64,000 nucleotides of DNA from contig NC_087063.1 of assembly GCF_963678635.1 (NCBI RefSeq), positions 8,342,386-8,406,385 on the forward strand. The letters are read 5' to 3'. Origin of the DNA: Symsagittifera roscoffensis. Its lineage: Eukaryota; Xenacoelomorpha; Acoela; Convolutidae. The notes below the pieces were generated by a model. It had not been told where the DNA came from. It did no database searches and saw nothing but the letters and a program-made list of their open reading frames with translations. Positions 45,110 to 57,100 of the stretch are shown piece after piece; positions within the stretch are counted from its first letter, which is position 1, and each line of letters begins with the position of its first letter. Position numbers and translations under genes: made by a program.

Positions 45110-48100
45110 GTATGTTAAATGATGCTTTATGTGAAATATTGTTCGGTGTTTCTGACAAATGTTTGATTTTATAGTAAACGGAGCTGTGTGACTGGATGGC
45201 TGGCAGTTGGAACAAGAAAATGTGTTGTTGGTGTCACCTTTTCTTCTATTCACACACTTAAGGAGTACAACTACCCACTTCGGACAAACTTCAACTTAAG
45301 AGGACACAATGCAGAGGTACAACTACACAGACTATAATCTGAACGTAGCTAGTTTTGAGGCATCTGAAATTAATTTCGCCAATTTTGTAGGTCGTCCTGG
45401 TTCGATGGAACGAACCATTCCAGAAAATGGCTACTTGTGATGCGAATGGAGTAATTTTTGTTTGGATCAGATTCGAATCAAGATGGTCGATTGAACTTGT
45501 GAATGACAGACAGCATCAGGTTAGCTTGGAATTAGCCTGATTGTTTTATTTGCGTAGGGCATTGCTTCCTGGTGCCATCATGGTTTTCCATTCAAAATTA
45601 AGTTTGCAATTGTTCAATTGAACTCACGATTAGCAATTTACGATAAGCACTTTTGAGAGAACGCAATTTAGGAGAAAATAAAGAGAACGAATTTTGGGAC
45701 CAATTTGTTCGTTTTTTGGTAGTTTGATTTAAAGACATCATGATATATCCATGGCTCAGCGGGTCGTGTATAGGTGCTTCAAGTTGTCTGAAAGCATGGA
45801 AAAAATTGTCGGATTTTTAAGCACTAAGTCTTCTGCTCAAATCTGTTCAATTTTGAGACTTCGAAAAAAAAATAGAATGGTCTTTGGCCGAACGGCTCGA
45901 GAGAGGGCCGCAACAATTGAAATGTTGAAAGTTTGCAGCCGGCAGTATTGGCAATATTTAATATCATATGCTTTGAAACTGATTAATAATAAGGTATTAC
46001 AGGTGATATTTTGTAATCCATCAAAACAAGCTAAATTCAGGAGCTTGGCGTTTACCCGCGGGCTTATAAAATGCCATACATCAAATGAACCGAAAAAAGC
46101 GATTTGCTTCATACAACCGTCTAATCGTAAAAATTCCCTTTGAGAAAATTTTTTCTAAAAAAGTGTGTTACACAAATTGGAACTCTGTCTTGGAGTGTGT
46201 TTCAATTTTTTTTCCACGCAAAATCAGGTACCACAGGAGTAGTACATCATTGTAATGACCATTCAGTCGTGATTTGAATGACATTAAACATTTTCAGTAG
46301 TGAGAAAAACAAGTTTAAAATTTTTGGTTTTTAGTCTAAATTCGAGCAAGTAAAGCAATAGAAAAGGTCTTAATGAAAGAAAATTTTTTCTTTAAGTAGT
46401 GCAAAAATTATTTGGAAATCTTCTTTTGGAAGCTTCATTAAACGCTTCCATGGCATTAAAAAGCTTTTAGAAATATTCGACAAAAAAAATTAAAAAATTG
46501 TATTTTCCTTGAAGTTTTTTTCATTTCTGTTGGTTAGTGATTTTTCGAAGACAACATTGTCGGTTATACCTAATTCACTAACTGTCTACGCGTTCGGTTA
46601 CTTCAATCACAACCTGCATAAAAATGGCTTATTGAAATAAGCACAAGAACAAACTTTCAGAAACCGGCCATCTTTGTTTGTTGGAATTGCCTGTATTTGG
46701 AAAGGATTTTGTTAAAATATAATTATTAATTTTTTTCGTACTACAAGTAATAAGAAGCTCGGCTTCGCCTGTGTATTTGGAAGTGACTTTGAGTTTCCCG
46801 AAATGGACGGAAAATAACGTTCTCTTATAACAAAATTGTAAATTGGGCCAAAAATCTTTTTTTTTTCATTATGTTTTCTTCGTTTGACTTTTCATTCTAG
46901 AGTACATCTTTGAAGCGGAATCAAAATATGACCATTGATACAATTTTTTCAATTTGGAGTTCTTTTTATCAAAATAGTGGCGATTATTATGATTTTTTAA
47001 ATCGAATGAGCCCTAAGTTGATAATTTGTTTAATTGTCTATGAACGTAGTGAAGACACTTATATAGGTCGTGATAGTTTTTTTTTTCACAAAAAAATCGA
47101 AAATTTGATCACATTTTTGCGCTGATTTCTCTTCAGGTTCAGTTTATTTCCTTTGTTGAAAAGAAGGCAAGGTCCACTATCGAACAGATGATTCCAGTTT
47201 TTTGATTTCCCAGAGGAATAAAAAAAAATGTCCTACTGATCCAGTTTTCTCAAGTTGGGTATATTTTATCGAAAAGTGTCAAGCATAAACCTATTATATA
47301 TTTAATCGGGGACTTCACTGTCTCGACAAGCGTAAGCTTATTAAATGTATTATTTTTTCATGTTCAATGAAAGATGTTTTTCACGTCTAATCTGTATCGT
47401 ATATTGCGTGCTTGAGAAATTTTTTCGATTTTCCAGCAGGAATTGAGTCATCAGTTCGCCAAGTTTGAAACTAGCAACCCAATAGTTGGATACTGTCTGT
47501 GTTCCCCAAGGGGTGCGAATTAGGCCTCCTAATATGAAAACCCGATTTTTTTAAGTTCACGAGAAACGAGGATTCTTGTGATTTTTTACAAAAATGTTAA
47601 GAAAAATTAGATTTAAAAGATTTCTCAAAATTTGAATTTCTCAGCCCTGTAGCTGTGGGCTTTCATGGCACTAGTTGAGGGCTTTCATGGTCCAGCTTTC
47701 ACTGATCCAGTTTTCTCAAGTTGGGTTTATTTTATCAAAAAGTGTCAAGCATAAACCTATTATATATTTAATCGGGGACTTCACTGTCTCGACAAGCGTA
47801 AGCTTATTAAATGTATTATTTTTTCATGTTCAATGAAAGATGTTTTTCACGTCTAATCTGTATCGTATATTGCGTGCTTGAGAAATTTTTTCGATTTTCC
47901 AGCAGGAATTGAGTCATCAGTTCGCCAAGTTTGAAACTAGCAACCCAATAGTTGGATACTGTCTGTGTTCCCCAAGGGGTGCGAATTAGGCCTCCTAATA
48001 TGAAAACCCGATTTTTTTAAGTTCACGAGAAACGAGGATTCTTGTGATTTTTTACAAAAATGTTAAGAAAAATTAGATTTAAAAGATTTCTCAAAATTTG

Positions 48101-51100
48101 AATTTCTCAGCCCTGTAGCTGTGGGCTTTCATGGCACTAGTTGAGGGCTTTCATGGTTCAGCTTTCACTGATCCAGTTTTCTCAAGTTGGGTTTATTTTA
48201 TCAAAAAGTGTCAAGCATAAACCTATTATATATTTAATCGGGGACTTCACTGTCTCGACAAGCGTAAGCTTATTAAATGTATTATTTTTTCATGTTCAAT
48301 GAAAGATGTTTTTCACGTCTAATCTGTATCGTATATTGCGTGCTTGAGAAATTTTTTCGATTTTCCAGCAGGAATTGAGTCATCAGTTCGCCAAGTTTGA
48401 AACTAGCAACCCAATAGTTGGATACTGTCTGTGTTCCCCAAGGGGTGCGAATTAGGCCTCCTAATATGAAAACCCGATTTTTTTAAGTTCACGAGAAACG
48501 AGGGTTCTTGTGATTTTGTACAAAATGTTAAGAAAAATTTGATTTAAAAGATTTCTCAAAATTTGAATTTCTCAGCCCTGTAGCTGTGGGCTTTCATGGC
48601 ACTAGTTGAGGGCTTTCATGGTCCAGCTTTCACTGATCCAGTTTTCTCAAGTTGGGTTTATTTTATCAAAAAGTGTCAAGTATAAACCTATTATATATTT
48701 AATCGGGGACTTCACTGTCTCGACAAGCGTAAGCTTATTAAATGTAATATTTTTTCATGTTCAATGAAAGATGTTTTTCACGTCTAATCTGTATCGTATA
48801 TTGCGTGCTTCAGAAATTTTTTCAATTTTCCAGTAGGAATTGAGTCATCAATTCGCCAAGTTTGAAACTAGCAACCCAATAGTTGGATACTGTCTGTGTT
48901 CCCCAAGGGGTGCGAATTAGGCCTCCTAATATGAAAACCCGATTTTTTTAAGTTCACGAGAAACGAGGATTCTTGTGATTTTTTACAAAAATGTTTAGAA
49001 AACTTAGATCTAAAAAATTTCGAACTTTTAAATTTTTAACGTTAGAGTTGGGTGGTGTTTATGTACTCTCAGAGGTTGCAAATCTTGCCTCTAAATATGA
49101 CTTCTCTAATCCTTTTAATTAATTGAGACGTGACGAATTTTGTGAATTTTTTCAAAATTTTCAGAAAATATAGATTTAAAAGATTTCTCAAAATTTAAAT
49201 TTCTCAGCCCTGTAGTTGTGGGCTTTCATGACACTAGTTGAGGGCTTTCATTGTTCTAACAAGGATTGTAACTTGCCTCTAAATATGACCGCTCAATCCC
49301 TTTGTGTTTCCGGGATATGACGTTTTTTATGATTTTTTTATGTTCGAAACAGATTTGACGTTCAAAAGTTTTTAAAACATTAAATTTTAACTAACTGGAT
49401 TTTCACAAATCAATAGCTGGGTGCTGCCAACGTCGTCATAGTGGTTTCAAATCTTATCTCAAAGTGTTATTGCTTAAAGTTAACGAGGTATGACATTTTT
49501 TCAATAATTTTCAAAAAAAACTTGAATTGAAAAAAAAAATTGAAATTCCCAACCCTATAATGGGGTGCTTTCAGAGGTTACAAAACTTGCCTCCCAGTTT
49601 GAGTGCTCAAATCACCTTAGTTTCTGAAATAAATCGATTTTATTGTTTTTTCAAAAATCTTAGGTCTCAAAAAAACTTTCAAAAAGTTTGAATTAATCAA
49701 CACTATGGTGGGGTGCTCTCAAGGTACTCTCAGAATGTACTTTCTTAGATAAGATGTTTTTATCTTTTCAAAATTTTTTAAAAGAATTAAGTTTCAAAAA
49801 CCTTTTTTTATAATTTGCAAGAGCGAGTGACTTGTAATCGGGAATAAGACTTTTTTTCACCGTAAACTTTTTTTTCTTTTATAATATCTGGTGTCCTTAT
49901 CAAGTAGTTTCTAAAAATTTAGGTTTCAATTAGTTTGATCCAATGGAAAAACTGCTTCTTCTCCTGTGTGACAGTATATACGCCTAGTCTCTTTTTAACG
50001 TACCGCATTTTCTACAGCCGTCGAAAAGGTATGTAGGGGGAATTTTCACCCATATATTTGGATTTTATTTCATTTTCTCGAACACTACGCTTCCAACCAA
50101 ATCTGAGATTTGGTGTTCAAGTGATAGAACAGGTTGTGGTAGGCTCCTCTGCTAGAGCGGCTACGCCCTTTTTCCACAAGAAGTTACGGCCCTCGGAAAA
50201 TAACAAATTTCGTATTTTTGACCGTTTTTCGAAGCTCGATTTTTCTCAAAAACTTCCCTCCCACATCTGCAATTTTGTGTTCAATGAAGGTTGCGTTATT
50301 CAACTTTTTGTTAAACGAGTTTGACTTATGTTATATCGGGTTTGTTAACTCATGTTGCGTAGTTCCTTGGGCGAAATTTCAGATCTTTTTTGCTTGTTTC
50401 AGGAGGGTCGGTATCAAAAATTTTGATTTAAAAAATTTTGTAGCTTGAATTTTTTATGACTACAGTTACGTTTTCGGCTTAATGAGAGTTGACCCAAGTT
50501 TTTTTCGTCATATTTACCACTCGATCGTTAATTCTCAATACTTGTTAAGGCTGTTTATGAGAATCACCCGAGACAAAGCTATAAATTTTTGTAGTGTAAT
50601 TTTCTCGGCTTTTTTCAAATAATTTTTTCAGCTTAATATTTCAAAAAAAGTATTTTTTCTGTTCAACATTTTTTAATGCAATGTTCTAACTGTATAGCAA
50701 GTTTTGCGAAGCTCCGCTTTGTTTTTGTGTCAAATTTTGAAGTCATCTTCCCTTTGATGCGGTGATGTCAGGTTACAACCAGCGGACATATATGTGGTCT
50801 CCCATCCTAGTATTTTGATCAAATTTTTAAGTTTTTAAAATTGAAATTTTTTATATTTCAACGATTGCCATTCAACAATTAAGTGAAGTCTTTTATTTTA
50901 AAGTAAAAAATGATGGTTTTTGAATACCATTTATGAATTTGATGATTTTTCAAATGAAATCGTATCAAAAGTTTTTTTTAATATGGAATGTGCAGTTATA
51001 TTCTGTCGGCCTGTTTAGGGTTTCGTTTATGAGCTAAAATTACAAAAATCTGATACCCAATTTTAGTTTAAAAACCTTTAAGTTGAAATTTTTTTCATCA

Positions 51101-54100
51101 ATAAATGTTTGAAATCAAAAGGGTTGTTGGATTCATCCGTCTATTCTTACGGTTGCGTTGATTTCGGTGTTTTCATAGATTTTTCTTAGAATTTCAAAAG
51201 TTTTCTAGTTTTTTTTTGTCGGTGGCTATATTTTATATTTGACATTCAAAAGCTGCAACAGTGTCAAAAAATCAGTCTTTTTACAGTTCATTGTCATTTT
51301 TCGAACTGTTTGTTGGCTATGTTTTGTTTCGCACTTTCTACAACGTTTCTGTTCCTCTGGCGAGAATTTTTTTTGAAATGGGTTATAACTGTTTTACTTC
51401 ATAAACTGAACTAAAAAATGCATAAAACCAATGCACGAAAACCAATGAACCCTCTTTAAAACTGTCCTAAACTGACTAATTTTAATGCGCAAAAACCGGT
51501 GCGCCGAAATCAATCAGCCCCCTTTAAACTGTCCTAAGCTGACTGATTATACGCCATTTTTTTGAATACTGCATTCGGATTGGCTAACCTAATTTTCGGG
51601 TATGCGGGCTTGAGGGGTTCCCACGTTCTTACTCACTCATATTGTCACTTAAATGTAGACACAAAGTCTAGACCCGTGTTCTACAAGGTAACCGAGTGAA
51701 TTGGTTTTGTCTAATTCCGTATATTTAGCATGTATTTTGATATAAGAGTGACAATGTTTAAAAACATTTGCTTTAAGTACTTTGAAGTTGGTCATTAATT
51801 GTGGTCATTAGGTTTTTGCCTTATATTAAAAGCTTTTAAACTTTTCTGGCAAATGTTTCTGCTGTTTTTTTTTATTTTTGATTTTTGCTTGTCAATTCAT
51901 GTTAAGAATAGTAAATTCTTGCTCCTCTTATTTTACATGCTATTTTGTCGTGATTATTTTTGTTCGTTATGAATAACAAGTGTGTTCAGTTTAGTTAATT
52001 TATTCACCATGCAAATTTTCATTGCAATATTAACTTAATAACGTTCGTAAAATAGGAATTTGGGGTGGGGGTAGCTGAAAAATTTAATCTCCAGTACAAT
52101 AGTGAAAACGCAGTAACTCTTCTTCATTTGTCTGTCGAGTTTTTTTGCCATATTTGGACTGTTCTGCTTAGGTGACGGACTTTGCATGGAGTCATGATGG
52201 TCGGATGGCATTGATAGCGTATAAAGATGGCTTCGTGCTGGTAGGAAGTGTTCAAGGCCAGAGATACTGGAGCAGCCAGTTGAACCTACAACCGCACGGT
52301 TCCAGTATAACTTGCGGGGCTTGGACTGCGGACGATAAAACAGTCAGTCTAATTCTTGTTTATTCTACCCTTTCCTGCTCCTAGTTAGGCTAAGCTGTCG
52401 TGCTGTTCATTTGAACTAATCTTTTAAGAGTGTCAAATTAGCCAAAACATTTGATTGGAAGAAGCAAAAGAAACTTCTGAAAGAAATGAATCGAAAAGTA
52501 GCAACATTTGGTTCTTATTTGAAGAGCTATCTTAATTATTTCGAAACTACTACAGTTCCCAAAGAGTTCACTTCATTATTATTATCGGTTAATAATTTAA
52601 TTTAAGTTTGTCGATAGATTTATTGCTCTTGAAGTGCAGATCAAATCCCCTCTGTTTCAAGTTTTGGCGCTTGATTTGTGTCATTATTTGGCATGCATAT
52701 TGTCCGCAGTAACAGTTTAGCTAAAGTGTAGCTTTGAAATGAAAACAAGGACACAAAATGCGTCAATTACCAACAGAATGGCATCGGGGTTTATGGTCTA
52801 CTTTATAGGTCATTTGTAGACTCATTCGTTTGAAAGTAACGGAATTGAAATGAGTTCATTCTAGGCGTTGGGTGTCATGCATGATTGAAATCATGCGCGG
52901 ATTATAATCAGAAGGCTTAGATTTGTAACCTCAATTCAACTCAAGATTGACTGAACTTAAGACTTTAAAGGCGCCGCTAGTCCGAATTTACACCAAATCT
53001 GTGCGTTTCATCAATTATTTATACGTGAAACTACTCATGCGATGGTCTTTGATAAAAGCGAAACGCTGTTTGGAGAATTCTACTAAGTTGACTGTTGGTA
53101 CTAAAATGAAGTTAGATGAGCCTCCGGAAAAATCAAATGTTTTCATGCTTTGGGCGGACGGAGGGTCACTTGAGTGATAAGACACGTTTGACATTATTGA
53201 TTATAAACTTTATAAATAGATTCCGGAGACAGCTAAACGTAATTCCTAATCTAATTTGTTAAAATTTATGCGTGTACAACAACCACGTAATATATTCTAA
53301 TTTAAACTTCAAAGCTGAATTTTTAATGCATCCGCTTTTAAGAACTTAATTTTCTACCTCCCATTTTTTTGGTTCCATTCTGGTACGAGAGGTTTTTTTT
53401 ACATGTAAATTTATATCCGCTCTTAAATGTCATGTGTTATTTAATCGACTTCATTTCCCCTTGAGATTGCTATAAATATTTGACAGTTGCTAAAATTGAA
53501 ACCAAAATTTCCTAAAGCGGAAACTTAACGAGGTTTGTTGTGGATACTTGATTTAATCTAAACGAATGCGTTTTTTTAATGTCTTCTGTGAGGTGGCCTA
53601 ATTAGCATTTTATATCTAATTCGAACCGCATCTGAAACTAAATGAACCGACCCGACTTTCTGATAGATCAAAACCAAAAAAAGATGCAGCAACCATGCTT
53701 CCTTGTAAAGGTAGATTGAATGCGATAATGATTTTCAATGGTGCTGAAAGACAGCGACTCTACTTGCAATGTTTCAAGGTGACTGGTTTAAGATAAAAAT
53801 AAGGTAAATGTAGAAAAATTTAATTTCTGAACGCGTGAAACGTGCAGTTTAAAGAGTCCTCTCCTTAATTGCCAGTTTCTCGGAATTATTGCGACTCTGG
53901 TAAATGCTATACAGAAACAAAAAAATCGCAATATAAAGAGGCCTCAAAACTTTTTTCTGGCTTGCAGAAGCTTCTGAGAAGAAATTGTTCAGTAGGCCAT
54001 GGGTAAAATAAGACCGAATTTTAGTATCATATAGAAGAGGGGATCAAATGAATATTAAGCTTCAAATCGAAAAAGTACTTGTTTTTTTAATGAGATTTTT

Positions 54101-57100
54101 TTTCAGTAAGAAGTTTCGGGTTTTCTTCACGTTCAATTTTATAGTTTGGTAAATTGACTTTTCTCAAACGCGTAATTTTTCTTTCATTTGTGCTTCGGTT
54201 TAAATCTCACTACTCTGTTGTAATTGCTTAATTTGTTTAAGAGTAATGAACGTATTGATAATTACTTTCACAAATTTTAATTTTAGCAAAAAAGTGTCCG
54301 TCATATTTTGTTCTACAAATTCAAAAAGCTTTAGTGCCTTATATTTTTTCTTCGAAATTCAAAAGTTGATTTGGATAAACAAGTCAGTTTTTTTTTCAGT
54401 TACCTTGCGTCATTACTCTTTTCCAACTGTCAGTTGGCTATGTTTTAAGAGTCGATGAACGCAGTGAAGGTTCTTATGAAAGTCGTGGTGATTTTTTTCA
54501 GGAAAATGTCTTAGAAAGTTTTCACGCTCAAATTTAAAAGAAGACAAATTACGCTATCGAACAGCAAAAGTCTCGACTTCTAGTTTCGAAAATGGAATTA
54601 AGTTTTCAGATTTCTCAGTCAAATAAAAAGTTGTCCATTGTTCCAGTATTGTCAACTTGGGTTCATTTAAACAAAAAATGTTAATCATAAGTGTCTTTAC
54701 GCTTGCGATTAGCAAGCGTTATCAAATCGGAATATATACTCTTTTCCGGGTTATTTACTAGTTCAACAGAATAACTTGAATCATTTTACCTTTGGTTGAT
54801 ATGAAATCAATAGTCAGACGTTATTTCACGCATGTGGCGAAGAGCTAACGCCTTGCCTATATAGGCAAAAGTCAATGGTTCGAATCCGGCCAGGACCTGT
54901 TTTTTTTCCCAACAGAAAGTTGTCGGCGCGCCAAATTGTTTATCGGACTTCTGTTTGTCTGCTTGTTCTTTGTCGCCCTAGTTGCCAAAGTACCAAATGT
55001 GTTTAGGCAGTTTTTACCTAAATTGAAAATGATTTTAGTGTATTTCGGTTTTGGGAAGTAATTGAGTTCAAAGAAGTTTTGCCGATATTTTTTTGGCTAT
55101 TTTGATTTTTTTCATGTTGTTTATTTTGAAATTCTTGGAAGTTGTTTTCTTTATAAATTCAAGGAATGTTCTATGCATTTGGTGCAGTGGTAACACCCAT
55201 GCTTGAGATGACAAATCTCATAGGTTCGATTTTAGTCGGGAATTGTTATTTTGGGAAAATGAAAATTTTCAACCTTTTAAGACTTTCATGTCTGCTCATT
55301 TTTGTCGGCTGCTTGTTTTGTTCCAGGATTTTTTGTCCTTTTTTGCAATTTGCTTAACTTTTTTGGCAAAAAAACGAGATTTTCTGATAGTTTTTATTTC
55401 AATTTGTAGATTGTCTTTCATTTGCTTGTAATCATAGTCACTCATTTTGGCATCGAAAGTGATGCGAAGCTCAGCTTTGCCTGTGTAGAAATTCGAAGAG
55501 CTATTAAAGCCATCTATTTCTTATTTGAATATCAAAAGTTTAGGTTCTTCAAAAAACAAGTCATTTGTATTAACTTGCGTTCATTCACTCGTTTCCATTT
55601 GTATGTTGGCTATGTATCATTTAATCCCAAAAAACTATTTGTTATCATTCGAATGACTATGAACGAACTGAAAACTCATTTTCCTGTTTTAAGGAAGAAG
55701 TTAGAAAGTTGTTCGCGCTAGTTTTTTTTATGCTGTGACTTTTGATATCTTTTTCTAGTTCACTCCAAATTTGTTTGCCAAATGGAAGGCAATCTTAGCT
55801 CTCCGATAAATAAACGGTGAAAAACGTGATTGCTCTTCAGTTTTAAAAGTGGATTTTTTTTCAGATTAACGAGGGTATATTTAAAAAATGGGTTAAATGT
55901 TGGTTCAAAATATGGTTTGCTTGGAATCATTAACATTTGACCGTTTCTCTTCGATTTTTTAAGCTTACTTTGATTGTCGGATGGAAATAAATCAGTGACA
56001 TAGAACCCCTATTGCACTCTCAGCCCTGTTATACCATCCTAAGTTGCTTTTTGTATTCATTTAGAGGAAGCCCCCTAGAATAAAACGTTTGGGTTTTAGG
56101 TGCTCTTCGGAACAAACAGTGGCCAAATAGTCGCGATGGACATCCATGGAGCTGTTTTGTCACAAGTCGGGCTGAGTGACCGTACAAAACCTATCCAATA
56201 CATGTGCTACAACTGTGAGAAATTCCGAATGTCATTTGTCACCGAGACTATCGACGGAGAGAACCGAGTCTCCTCTAGTACGGCTGCCACGACGGCGACG
56301 ACAACAGCACCGGCTGTTACTTCAGGAGGAGCTGCATCGTCGGCGACTAATACAACAACCACTGCTTCTGCGAGTGGTACTCCGGCTATTGTGAGTACTT
56401 CTGGTGCTGGGGCACCGACGACGTCTTCGGCAGCAGGATCAAGTGCTCCGATAACGACAGCAACAACAACTCCAGGAACGTCAGCCACAAGCAGCAGCAG
56501 CAGTGGTAGCAGTCGGAATACATCTAACTACAGTGGTATGTCGACATCATTTTTTCAACTAACTCGACTTTGTACTAAATGATCTTCTGAAACTTAGCGA
56601 AGATCTCTTGAATTATTCAGTTTTCTTTTTTTTTGCTCCTCTAAATGTTGGTTACACTTAGAGGACCAATAATCGTTCAAGTGGCAATTAACGAAGTGCA
56701 GATTTTGTACCTTTTCGTAGCAAGTATCTTTTAAATAAGGATTACGTCTCAAATAGCATAACTCCTAAGTGCAATAACAGAGAAATTTCTCTAATGGCAT
56801 TAAATCTTTTCATCTGATTGCATTGCAAAAAAATTTTCGAGAGAACTTTTTTTGTGAACATCATTGTTGGTTGGCATCATAATTTGAAAACAAAAACTTG
56901 AAAATTTTTTCATCAAAAGCATAAGCTCGTGTTACTAATTAGTATCTTTTTACCCTTGCGATAAGCAAGGGTATTGCAACCGGGTACTAGACTTTTTTTC
57001 CCGTAAACAACTTTGTCCACAGAATTCGCACGTGTTTTAATGTAAAGGTCGATTTGAGTTGCTGTCTGCTAATTTTGTTCCTCTAGTTCTGCTTAGTTTC

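Larger units (their letters stand above)
52343..56099. other. TULP4 intron 4, repeats only
   Basis: Holds two tRNA-like segments (54830, 55172), hairpin-repeat copies (54423, 55595) and relatives of the 466-bp unit. No independent exon is supported. Confidence 0.5.

Noticed and set aside
45751-46143. 130-codon open frame in TULP4 intron 3
   Set aside because: No recognisable domain, no splice context, lies in an intron, and the opposite strand is also open for about 90 codons; probably chance.
50058-50448. Overlapping open frames of 88 and 76 codons
   Set aside because: No domain, no matching splice phase with TULP4 exons, located mid-intron.
54830-54898. Functional tRNA gene
   Set aside because: Good B box and two arms, but acceptor and T stems do not pair; kept only as a tRNA-like repeat.
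56207-56488. Minus-strand 93-codon open frame rich in Val/Ala
   Set aside because: Antisense of the Thr/Ser/Ala-rich TULP4 exon; a composition artefact.
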